This document shows, piece by piece, positions 42,741 to 51,622 of a DNA stretch of 64,000 nucleotides. Under the pieces are notes generated by a model, which ran no database searches, was not told where the DNA came from, and saw only the letters and a list, made by a program, of their open reading frames with translations. This stretch comes from Procambarus clarkii (taxonomy: Eukaryota; Arthropoda; Malacostraca; Decapoda; Cambaridae): positions 30,120,470-30,184,469 of the forward strand of contig NC_091193.1 in NCBI RefSeq assembly GCF_040958095.1. The letters run 5' to 3'. Positions within the stretch are counted from its first letter, which is position 1. Each line of letters opens with the position of its first letter. Both the position numbers and the translations under genes were made by a program.

Positions 42741-43815
42741 TTGCTGCAGCCGGCTCCTTCTGTTCTGATGAAGAATGAGTCGGCAGGCTTTCAGTGTGGT
42801 CCTTTAGAGGTGGCTGCTTGGCTGGTTCGACTGAGAGTGCATGATGTGCTCTGTCTGGTGGTGGCTTTACTCCATTACCTTCGTGTCACTGGTTCTATTT
42901 CCGTAGACTTGTGAGTTGATCCGATTTCCCAGGTTCCCTGTTCCAGGGCTCGTATTTCTCGGGTTGTCCTCATGTCATTAAGTCTAGCCAGCCTGCAGTC
43001 TATCCTTGTGCTCATGATATCCAGAAGTATGTCGCTCTGATGGCTGTCTTTGGTAATATGTCTTGTGCTGATATTCGAGTGTGGTGGTTTAGGAGGTTGA
43101 CCAGGGTCTTTGCTGCCAGGAATCCTGTTAACTTTTCTGGTCCTCTGTGGGCTTGTGTAGCTTTGGGCCGATGGTTTCTTCTTCTTCTTGATACCTGCAG
43201 TGCTGCCTTCTTACTGGTAAAGGCCCAATTTTGTCCTTGTCTATGGTTAGTTAACTTCAGGGAGCTAATGGGGCTCCCCACAGAAAACCAGCGTTGAATG
43301 TAATGAGATGTCGGAGTTTGAGTGAGCCCTGGAGGCTCTCTGACACCCTCCCTTTCCCAGGTCATTGGTGTATTTTATCATAATTGAACTGGACAGTGGG
43401 AGGCTCAGCTGACCTGGGCCAGCTCCCTCCCTCCCCAAATGAGGGGGGTAGGTGGGGCAAACTGACAGGGGGCTAATTTCACATAATTTTGGTTGGTTGT
43501 TTTCATTGTTGGCAAGGTTGTGGCCTCGGTGTCGTTTTTTAAATCATGGAGTAGCTTGTTTTAATTTGCCTATCTTTGTGGGTGCTTCCCTGGTGGTGGC
43601 AAAGATGATAAACTTTAAGTGTAAAGTGTTCATAGGCCATCACTCCCTTTGCCTCTGTAGAGGGGGGCCCAGGTTCTGGCTCTTGGTCCCTGGTGAGCTA
43701 ATAGAACTCCGCAACTGATGACTACTAGTAGTATGGCACTTAATCAGTGTGATAGCTTCAGGGAGCCTCCGTGGCTTACCCAGAAATTGGCATTGTATTA
43801 CATTCACGCTAGTTT
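42741..43815 (+). mobile_element. Older outer DIRS copy D/H, second part (end of recombinase, complementary region, right repeat)
   Basis: The recombinase resumes with CAGCCGGCTCCTTCTG (QPAPS), which in copies A and F/G directly follows the GFCSFGRGDxFVRW segment where part D stops at 20520. HDIQKYVALMAVFGNMSCAD is at 43014 on, and the Tyr position reads AARNPVN (Tyr to Asn). The complementary region is at 43255-43345 and the right repeat ends near 43815 (CCCAGAAATTGGCATTGT). Divergence is clearly greater than in E and F/G. Confidence 0.75.
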
Positions 43816-43927
43816 CTTCAATTTGTTCAATTTAATGAAAATTAATGCTGATGAATTATTTGTACAGTATAATACAGTACAGTACAGTATTACCAACTGA
43901 TGTGGTTAAAGAAATATATTCCAACAG

Positions 43928-44095
43928 GATGTTCTGTTGTTGGCAGTTTAAAAGTCTTGCAGCCATTCTGGGATATTCTTGGCCATGTAGCAAAAGGGGA
44001 AGAGCTGCTACAGCAAACTCCTACAGAAGAGGAGAAAGAAGAAGCAATAGAAGCAGCAGCTGCACCACTCATGGCATTAACAGCAACATATCAAG
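43928..44095 (+). CDS. TBC1D32: TBC1D32-like gene, internal exon (168 bp)
   Basis: The acceptor is TATTCCAACAG|GA and the donor TATCAAG|GTAGTA. Both ends are phase 1, so the exon adds exactly 56 codons: CSVVGSLKVLQPFWDILGHV, then AKGEELLQQTPTEEEKEEAI, then EAAAAPLMALTATYQ. The codon split with exon 1 is G+GA (Gly), giving VCCSPQGCSVVGSLKVLQPF. This continues the helical repeat character and matches, as I recall it, a CxS-xxPG-xxAL-type stretch in vertebrate TBC1D32. The acidic low-complexity EEEKEEAIEAAAA run suggests an exposed loop or helix. The exon lies only ~110 bases from a DIRS terminal repeat. Confidence 0.7.
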
Positions 44096-44777
44096 GTAGT
44101 AAACTGGAGTGTTTTTTTTTTAAATTGTTATAAATATACGTACAGTTTATTTACAACATTATTCAGTTCAGACTGAGTTAAATGATTAATTTCTTGTGTT
44201 TGGCACATTACTGCAAATAGAAGTACTGTAATTGGTATCCCATTTTCAGGGACAGAATGTCTGTTAGGCTTATTGAGGTCCCTAAAGAGCAATATGATCT
44301 GTACCAGGATGTTACCCACAACAGTTAGCTATTTCCAAGGTACCTATTTTAATGCAAGGTATAACAGAGGCATCAGGTGCAAGTAAATGTGCCCAAATGT
44401 TTCAAACCCAGGACCTTTCAGTTGTGAAATGTGCAATGTTTTGTGGTATCTCACTCTACTACTCCCTGAAGTAAGTTCTGCTGTGTGTGTGTGTGTTGGA
44501 GATAACAGATAGATAGCTAGACAGATAGATAACAGATAGCTCAAGATAACCTCAAGATAACCTGGACATAAATGTACACTCTCAGACAGGATGACATACA
44601 TACCTGCTTGTCCTGTACTACAAATCCTACCTGTTTCAGGTGCTTCATTGGGCAAATACTATCAGGTAATCCACTAGAGATTACCTCCCAAGAGTCAATA
44701 AACATGGAACTACAAAGTTAAAAAAATTGAGTACTGTATTTACATCCAATTTCTCATCCAATCATATATTTCTGCAG
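44096..44777 (+). other. Short intron between exons 43928-44095 and 44778-44970
   Basis: AT-rich, with a T9 run just after the donor, a (TG)n at 44481-44494, GATA-type repeats near 44505-44535, and two CTCAAGATAAC units (44540-44562). The latter equal the terminal unit of the SINE at 50693-50943. The 3' end is ATATATTTCTGCAG. Confidence 0.5.
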
Positions 44778-44970
44778 TTACTGCAAGTGGTATGGGCCTG
44801 TCAGGGTATCCTCATACCACACATGATCATGTGGTACTTACGGCTGCTAATGATAAGTGGTTACAAAGGACTGTCGGTCTAGGTCCAACCTCCAGTGATT
44901 CGTACATAATGTTACAGAAAAATTTGCCATGTTGCATATACCTACAGCTTGTCTGCAGAATGCTTATGAT
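44778..44970 (+). CDS. TBC1D32: Candidate next exon of the TBC1D32-like gene
   Basis: The acceptor TTTCTGCAG|TT is strong and its phase (needs two bases) fits the previous exon. Joined, the frame reads VTASGMGLSGYPHTTHDHVV, then LTAANDKWLQRTVGLGPTSS, then DSYIMLQKNLPCCIYLQLVC, then RMLM. The donor is assumed at ATGAT|GTAAAA (44971), which is weak. The composition looks like host coding sequence and no transposon match is seen. I cannot confirm homology from memory, so it is a candidate only. Confidence 0.5.
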
Positions 44971-45001
44971 GTAAAATCACTTTCTTCCAAACAGTCTGTG
45001 C

Positions 45002-45220
45002 AGTTTTTTTTTCTGGGGGAGTGGCTCACTGAATCTGTATGCTGAAATGATTACCATCTACTGGGCCACATCAGCCACAGAGTTATAGAGGCCTACTGGG
45101 GACCATAGACACAACCCAGACACACAGAGATACGCAGAGAGACACAGAGATACAGAGAGCGGCAACATTTATTTTTCCTACTTCACCGGGAAAGACAACC
45201 AGAAAGTCAGTGAGTTAAAC
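45002..45220 (+). repeat. Degraded DIRS left terminal repeat fragment
   Basis: TTTTTTTTCTGGGGGAGTGG, then CCTACTGGGGACCATAGACA (45092), and ACCAGAAAGTCAG (45198) follow the landmark order of the left repeats, but with an ACACAGAGATACGCAGAGAG simple-repeat expansion in place of the middle. Confidence 0.45.
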
Positions 45221-45471
45221 TACTACAGCGGAACCTTGATTGACAACTGCCCTAGAAGACAAATTTTTTTGAACACGACATCAAATTCGTCGTAAAGTTT
45301 GAATTGGTGCACGACGGTTTACTTAGCAGACAAAGTCTGTTTATATGCATATGGGTTGAACGAGCGCATGGTGCTGGTGGCGCGGGATGAGGCACACTGT
45401 TTACAAGCCTATGACGCGTAGTGACGAGTGCAGCTGCGCTTGAATTCTTTGTGAAGAATTTCATTGTATGC
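45221..45471. other. Possible pogo/Tigger-like terminal fragment
   Basis: CTACAGCGGAACCTTGATTG (45221-45240) resembles the CAGxGGAACCTCGATT start of Tigger-type terminal repeats. The following 200 bases have no ORF of note. Only one end is visible. Confidence 0.25.
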
Positions 45472-45930
45472 CTGCTTTTCTGGGGGGGGGGGGGAGCTCC
45501 ATTGGTGCCCCAGAGCTATCCAGGCTGATATGGATATATTAGACTTTGGCATCAGTCAGTGTGAATGGAGTTCTTTGGCCTACCGGGGATCACGAGCCAG
45601 AACTTGGCCCCCCTCAGAGAGGCATGAGGAGCAATGGCCTATAGAATTGCATATGTGATTCGGAGCATTCTGTGTCTGCCATCTACCGGGTTAGGCACCC
45701 AGAACAGTAAGCATCCCAAAACAAACCCCCTATTCTGGTTGAAACTGCTACTGAAAGTCAAACGAGTGGACAGAACTCCTCAAAGAAAAACAAGCAAACA
45801 AGCATGACATCACCATGTCATGCTTGTCTGCGCAGCCGTCTGCGCAGCTCCCCCCTTCCCGGTAGGGGGAAGAGGGAGCCCCTGACCTCTCACGCTGGCT
45901 ATCCACACCTTCAGTTCTCGGCTAATGTGT
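45472..45930 (+). repeat. DIRS left inverted terminal repeat (copy I)
   Basis: It begins CTTTTCTGGGG with a G-run, then GGGGATCACGAGCCAGAACT (45585), TCTGCCATCTACCGGGTTAG (45675) and AAACCCCCTATTCTGGTTGA (45724), with the palindrome region near 45850. There is no matching right repeat downstream. Confidence 0.75.
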
Positions 45931-46599
45931 TTGAGGCTTGGTCGTGTGACTCCAGCTCCCGATTCTTGTGTTTTCAGTGGTGTGCCTTGTGTCTAGGGAT
46001 GTCTTCAGGGTGGTGCATGAGCTGGGAGTAATTTCACAGGTGCTTGGGCTGCATGCGTTTAGTGTTGCCTTCCCAAAGGGCCACTGTAAGTGCCGCCCTT
46101 GGGACTTGGGGCCATCTTCCACAAGTCACCTTTGAGTCTACCTCTGTTTGGTCTTTTGCTGTTCGGTAATTGACTGCCCTGAGTCTGTTGAGGGGGTTTC
46201 CTCCTCCCCTATTTACTTTAGGGTAAAAGGTAGTTTGCACTGGTAGAGGCATGGGGTACTGCACAGCTCATTATTACCTATTATAGCGGCTGGCTATGTT
46301 CTGCCTGGGTATGTTGTTCTCTTGTGGGATTTCTCTTTTGTTTTTGTTTTCCTACCTGGTGGGGGTCTGCCTTTGGTTGGTTGCCCACATCTATACTTAG
46401 GATTATATACATATCTGTGTTTCTGGGTGGTACCCCCTGCTAGGCCCTTGTGAATAGACACATCCCGGGGAAGCTTCAGCTTTTAGATGTTTGATTGGTA
46501 GACTTGGGCGCTGGTTCCCAGTACCCTGCCTGGGCTTCACCTTACCGACACCAGTCTAAGGGCCCTGGGAAACCCCACGGGGGCTCAAGGGATCCGATG

Positions 46600-49560
46600 A
46601 ATGTTAGTCCATCGGACCCCTCTCGCCTTGTGTTAGTTTGAAGGTTGCTCTGTCCCCTTGTCTCAGGGTGACTCTCATTGTTTTTGCCTCCGTCATGCTG
46701 CCTGTTTGGTCGGTGACACCTTCGACCTGGAGTCCTGCGAGTTTTGTTGCTTGTTAGTTACTCAGTTCACCCAGTCCACTGATGACTATTCGGGTGCAGG
46801 CAGCTCAGGTGTTGCATGTTAGATACAGGTTGCTGCAATGCACAAGGTTGATTGCTAACCCGGAAGCCCAAGGCTGCCCCGTTTTGCTTATAGGGACCCA
46901 GTCTTGAGGGTGTTGGTCGCTTCAGCCTTGGTTCAGTCCGCACCCCCTCATTCTTCCCTTGCTATGGTGCATTCTGGTCCTCTTCCCGGCTCCAAAAAGT
47001 GTGAGGGCTTCAGGGTTGGGGCAGGGTTTAGAAGGTTCTTGGGGGGCCCAAGGACCCACAAGCTGACTTGGGGACCTTGAACCCCGTTGGACCCGGTTGG
47101 ACCCCGCCTGGCTTTTTCTACCCTCTGAGCGGGGCTTACTGTTGCAAGGAGTGGGGGTTTTCTTTTTCCCCCTTTGCGTATGATTTGAATTTAGTGTCGG
47201 CCTCTCCATGGGTTCGGATCCGTGTCCCTTTGGGTCCGTCGGTCCCGTCTTTCTGGAGGTTTTCGGCTTCCCGCATCCTGCCTCATGAGGTGCGAGGCGG
47301 CCATTGCAGCTTACCTCCTGCACAACTCGAATTACACCTCTATAATGGATACATCTTCATTTGGGTTTGGATCTTCGTCTCCCTACTGGGTTCCTTTATG
47401 AGGTTCCGGAGTCGTCCTGGCTAGTGGACTGCACTGTGTTGTCTTTGGATGCTTAGAGTACTTTCTGTCATACCCACACACTTGAGTGGCACGAGGTGCT
47501 GACAGTGGTCCAGGTTTACTGGGGGGGGGGGGGCAACTTCGAGCACCTCAATGCGTGTTTGTTCACCCTGCCTTTCAGCGGGATGTTGGCATGTTGCAGC
47601 TTTAGGTGCAGGTTCCCTTACTTTTGCTGCACTGGTTGCTGAGGACTTGCGCGCTTGTTGCCTGCTGGATTCGGTCTAGTGATTCTTTTTCCTCCTGGAG
47701 CTGTCTTCGGATTGGCTTGAGGCGGATGTGGAAATGTTTGGGGCTGTTCCTAAGTCTGGTGCCTTGGTTTCAGTGGCACGCGCGTCGTCCGCGCTGTTGA
47801 AGTTGTTTGTGCCAATCCTGCAGGATGTGGTGTCGCTGTTTTTTGCTTTGTGTCTCGCATGTCGGTATGTGGTTCTCGCTTCTTCCTTGGAATCTGCTTG
47901 GGCACTAGCTCTTAAGTTTTCGTTACCATTTTGTCCCTTGCTTTTTGTAGAATCTGCTGCTGGGCAATATCTGCAGGCAGCCTCTTCCAGTTGTCGCCTG
48001 ATGTTGGACTTGTTGGTTCGTCGGGGGTCCCGGGGAAGGTGGGGTTCCTCCCAGAAGGGTCGCGCCAGGGCTCAAGGTTTCCCTCATCATGGTAGGTCGC
48101 TGGTACCAGTTTCTGTGCCGGCGCCATCTTCAGACCCGTCTTCGTCTGGTCGGCATGGTGATTGCTCTGTGCATAAGTCGGACTCTCACAAGAGGCGTCG
48201 GCTCTTTCGTGGCTCGCCCCATTGACGTGGCGATGGGGAGGAGGCTCGTGCTGGCTGCTCACGCCTGGTCTCACTATTTGTGGGGTTTGTGGGCTTTTGG
48301 GCAGGCTTCTTCTGCACTGTCGGGTCATATTGGGTGTGGTCGTAACGATGGCATCCCTCAGGTGGGTTTCCCGTCTGCTTCCAGTCCTGAAACAGGACTG
48401 TGCGAACCTGCGGTTTATTCGGGACTCGTCCCTTCTGAATCCCTGGGTCTAGTGCCCATCTTTTCGGATGACTACTCTGTCCCAGGTCCGGCTTCTGTTG
48501 AAGCTTGGCACTTGGATGGTGTCCCTTGGACCTCCAAGATGCGTATTGGCACATCCCGATTCATCCGGGGTTCTGGAATTGGTTCGGTTTTGTTGTTGGG
48601 CGTCTCGGTTACCACTTTCGTTGGCTCCCGTTCGGGTTGAACCTGGCACCTTGTGTGTTCACACACCTTACCCGGGTCATGGTAGCCCGTCTGCGTCTTT
48701 TAGGTCTTCGAGTGCTGGCCTACCTCGATGACTGGCTGGTCTAGTCTCCCAGCCAGTCCGCTTGTCTGCTCGCCAGGGATCTGGTCCTTTCCCAGCTCTC
48801 CAGGTTCGGGTTCCTGGTGAACTGGCAAAGTCCCATCTGGTCCCCTCTCAGGTTTGGACTTGGCTGGGTCTTGTGTGGGACTCTCACCTCTTCCTTATCT
48901 CTCCCTCCAGATTCTCTGCTTTGGCTAAACTTCCGCCTTCGCTTATTCCTGAAGGGCTCCCAGGTCATTTGGCAGTTGCTCGAGAGTTTGTACGGGAGCC
49001 TGATCTTTGCCATGATGGTCTACCTGCTGGTTCAGGTTTGGCTTTGTCGGCTGTTTTGGTTCCTTCGGGGACGTCCCTTCTACCTCTCTAGCAATCACTG
49101 GGTTTGGGCCTCCGGGGGTCTTGCATCGGGCTGCTGCGTCGCTGGCTTCCTCTTTGTTTTTTTTCGGGGTTCAGTGCCTTGGTGCCTACCAGAGCCCTCG
49201 CTCGATGTGTCCACGGACTTGTTGTCTCTGCTGGGGCTTTGTGACCACTGCTCATCAGGCTTGTCGGGCGGTGGGGTTCATTATTCCGTTGAGCTCACAG
49301 CACGGTGCGGGAGTTCGCGGCGGTGTGGATGTCACTTCGGAGGGGTTTGGGTTGCCCGCGGATCGACGATCAGGCTCCATTTGGACTGCTTCATGGTGGT
49401 TCATTGCCTGAACCGAGGGGGTTCGATGCAGTCCTTGGCTCTTTGGGGGTGGGTTTGGCTTTCCTGGCGGTTCACATTTGGGGGGTGTCCAACATTCTAA
49501 CGGACTGCCTGTATTCGTTCAGTTCCCCTGTCCACAGAATAGACGATCAACATCGACTCA
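46600..49560 (+). pseudogene. DIRS gag-like, RT and RNase H regions (copy I)
   Basis: The Cys/His block is at 46640-46750 (nucleotide match to CSVPLSQGDSHCFCLRHAAC). The gag helix region reads LLKLFVPILQDVVSLFFALC near 47797. RT shows LDLQDAYWHIPIHPGFWNWF (48526 on), RLRLLGLRVLAYLDDWLV (48691-48744, YLDD) then a stop, and PGELAKSHLVPSQVWTWLGL in a shifted frame. RNase H is recognisable from 49200 (VSTDLLSLLGLC at the first Asp position) to VSNILTDCLYSF near 49490. Confidence 0.7.
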
Positions 49561-49949
49561 TTCAGTTGGCTCTGCCGGACGGGCTCCCAGAAGTGGACCT
49601 CTTAGCGTCGGTGTGGTCGAGGTGTCTCCCAGTAAATGTATCACCCTTCAATGACTGACAGTCTGTTGGGGTCGACACCTTCAGGCAGAATTGAGCGAGG
49701 TGAGGTTACCTGTACCTCTTTCCCTAGATTCAGCTGTTGCTCCACATCCTAGCTCACTTGAAGACTTACCAGGGGAGAATAATCCTCTTGGTCCCTTGGT
49801 GGCCGGCGCAGCATTGGTTGCAGGCACTGCTTGCTTGGTATCCGAACCCAGAGGTTTTCCCGTGGCTCCACCTCTTTCAGCAGATCGTCTGGTCCGTTAC
49901 GTGGCTGGTTTGACCTTCTTGAGTCTTCGCGTCTGGTATTTTTACTCGA

Positions 49950-50437
49950 GTCCTTCACCGTCTGTATAGTGATCAGGAGGCTTCGTTAATGGTGTCCCAC
50001 GTCTCACCTGTGTGTTTTGTCTCGGCGGCAGTGTGAAGTTTCCTGGCGATCCTTCCGTTTCTTTTTGTCTCTTCGTAGGTTTACTTCGCTTTCTTTTAAG
50101 CTAATCTTCTCCATTCTCTTGTGGATGTTTGAGGACCGTTGTCTTATGCCGAATGCTGTCGGCTCATATTGTGTGGCACTGGCGAAGCCGCTGCAGCTCT
50201 CTTTTGGCATTAATGCTACTTCTGTGCTATTTTGCAAGCTGTCTTGGGCGTTGTTTCACCTCCGGCCTGTTCTTGCACCGCCTGAGCTGTCCTGGTCGTT
50301 GGACAGGGTTCTCTCTTATCTGTCTTATCTGTCTTATCTATCTCTTATCTTATCTGTCTTATCTGTCTATCTTATCGGTTCAGGATTGTTTCTCCGAGGC
50401 TCTTTTTTCCAGTTGGCATTGGCTTCTGGGGGTCAGG
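49950..50437 (+). pseudogene. DIRS tyrosine recombinase, 5' part only (copy I)
   Basis: The core-binding part reads MPNAVGSYCVALAKPLQLSF (50146 on) and FHLRPVLAPPELSWSLDRVL (50251 on). It is interrupted by a (CTTATCTGT)-type microsatellite at 50311-50385 and ends at LALASGGQV, the start of box I with Gln-Val instead of Arg-Val. The sequence then changes abruptly to AT-rich DNA. Confidence 0.65.
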
Positions 50438-50692
50438 TCTATTTTATAATTTAACACTACTTCCTGTCCACTAATGACAAATTCATACCTCTTCCCTAAT
50501 CACAGTAAACACTACTTCCTAACCATTTAGTGGATGGTGAGGTGAGGTATGGACCGATTATATAAGCAATCAATAAGAGAATAATCATCTTGCAGGCTAT
50601 TCATGCCCGTGCCACCTCTTGGGTGGCTTGATCTTCATCAATCATCAGAATAATCATCAGTCAAAACTCCAAGAGTGGTTCAGTACAGACGC
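50438..50692. other. Unassigned repeat-like sequence
   Basis: ACACTACTTCCT occurs twice (50453 and 50510), about 57 bases apart. CATGCCCGTGCCACCTCTTG (50606 on) looks like a dispersed repeat I associate with decapod SINEs. No coding potential. Confidence 0.3.
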
Positions 50693-50943
50693 TTATCTTG
50701 AGGTTATCTTGAGATGATTTCGGGGCTTTAGTGTCCCCGCGGCCCGGTCCTAGACCAGGCCTCCACCCCCAGGAAGCAGCCCGTGACAGCTGACCAACTC
50801 CTAGGTACCTATTTACTGCTAGGTAACAGGGGCATTCAGGGTGAAAGAAACTTTGCCCATTTGTTTCTGCCTCGTGCGGGAATCGAACCCGCGCCACAGA
50901 ATTACGAGTCCTGCGCGCTATCCACCAGGCTACGAGGCCCCAG
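50693..50943 (-). mobile_element. tRNA-Thr-derived SINE sharing its 3' tail with a LINE
   Basis: On the minus strand a tRNA-like head (50869-50938) has a perfect 7-bp acceptor stem (GCCTCGT/ACGAGGC). Its anticodon arm is CAGGA-CTCGTAA-TTCTG with anticodon CGT (50904-50906), and its T arm GCGGG-TTCGATT-CCCGC gives box B. The body follows, then GAGGCCTGGTCTAGGACCGG, then CCGCGGGGACACTAAAGCCC and CTCAAGATAAC units. The last ~75 bases match the 3' end of the LINE at 16483-18079 (GGCCTGGTCGACGACCGGGC ... CTCAAGGTAAC), implying mobilisation by that LINE. Confidence 0.85.
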
Positions 50944-51022
50944 ATATAGAGAGATATCTCGCTTGAGAGATATCACACCGACTACTCTGTCACACCATTC
51001 ATATTCAGCGTGCACGTGACTG

Positions 51023-51145
51023 GAGAGCAAACCTGGAGAGTCCATACCTGGAGAGTCCATACCTGGAGAGTCCATACCTAGAGAGTCCATACCTAGAGAG
51101 TCCATACCTGGAGAGTCCATACCTGGAGAGTCCATACCTGGAGAC
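51023..51145. repeat. Minisatellite, 15-bp unit
   Basis: Eight units of CATACCTGGAGAGTC (some with CTAGAGAG) lie in tandem. They are bracketed by two similar sequences: TTCATATTCAGCGTGCACGT at 50997 and TTGATATTCAGTGTGCACTT at 51167. Confidence 0.85.
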
Positions 51146-51618
51146 TCACCGAGTTTTTGTTATACCTTTGATATTCAGTGTGCACTTGGCTTGCCATCAC
51201 ACCTAGTAAGGTAAAGTCAATTTTATTCAGGAAAGTACATACATAGTTGATTTACAAACATAATGTTAGATTTATAGATAGAGCTAGTACATAGACTACC
51301 TAAAGCCACTAGTACGCATAGCATTTCGGGCAAGGTGAGGTGGGGAAAAAACACTTAGACTAAAACTAATAGTAATTGAGCTTAAAGTATAAATTGCATT
51401 GAAAAAAAAAATAAAAGATAAAAAAAGGGGGGAACATGGTAGAAAATAGCCTATATACAAGTTGGTCAACAAGCAGCATTGTTTAAAAATAGTAAGACGA
51501 GTTGACATTTAGGGGTAAGGTAGGTTACCTTTACTTACCAAGCTTCACCTACAAACTCCTGTAGACTACATTAGTCCAAATATATTTATTTTATTAGTAT
51601 CAACAATATTAGTAGATA
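51146..51618. other. Spacer before piggyBac, no gene seen
   Basis: AT-rich, with A-runs at 51401-51429. CTAAAGCCACTAGTACGCAT (51300) looks like a dispersed repeat. No coding or RNA signature was found. Confidence 0.35.
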
Positions 51619-51622
51619 TTAA

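Larger units (their letters stand above)
4931..43927 (+). other. Giant intron (39.0 kb) of the TBC1D32-like gene
   Basis: The donor is CAAG|GTATGC at 4930/4931 (phase 1). The acceptor is TTCCAACAG|GA at 43927/43928 (phase 1). Joining them gives an uninterrupted frame across the junction (…VCCSPQ-G-CSVVGSLK…). The interior is made of DIRS elements, LINEs, SINEs, a Penelope-like fragment, DNA transposons and minisatellite. No other conserved exon was seen inside. The call depends on exon 2 being real, which the phase match and continuing sequence character support. Confidence 0.65.
45472..50437 (+). mobile_element. DIRS-like retrotransposon copy I, truncated in the recombinase
   Basis: The left terminal repeat (45472-45930), leader, gag-like region, RT, RNase H, linker and the first part of the recombinase are present. 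Similarity stops at GCTTCTGGGGGTCAGGT (50437), inside recombinase box I. The sequence is strongly decayed, with G-runs at 45482-45494 and 47521-47533. Confidence 0.8.

Noticed and set aside
43887-44095. Exon 2 starting at the earlier AG (43887)
   Set aside because: Joining exon 1 there puts the exon in a Ser/Arg-rich frame without family character; the acceptor at 43927 gives the phase-compatible acidic frame.
50869-50938. A functional tRNA-Thr(CGT) gene on the minus strand
   Set aside because: The cloverleaf is good, but it is fused to a SINE body and a LINE-type tail, so it is a SINE head rather than a stand-alone tRNA gene.
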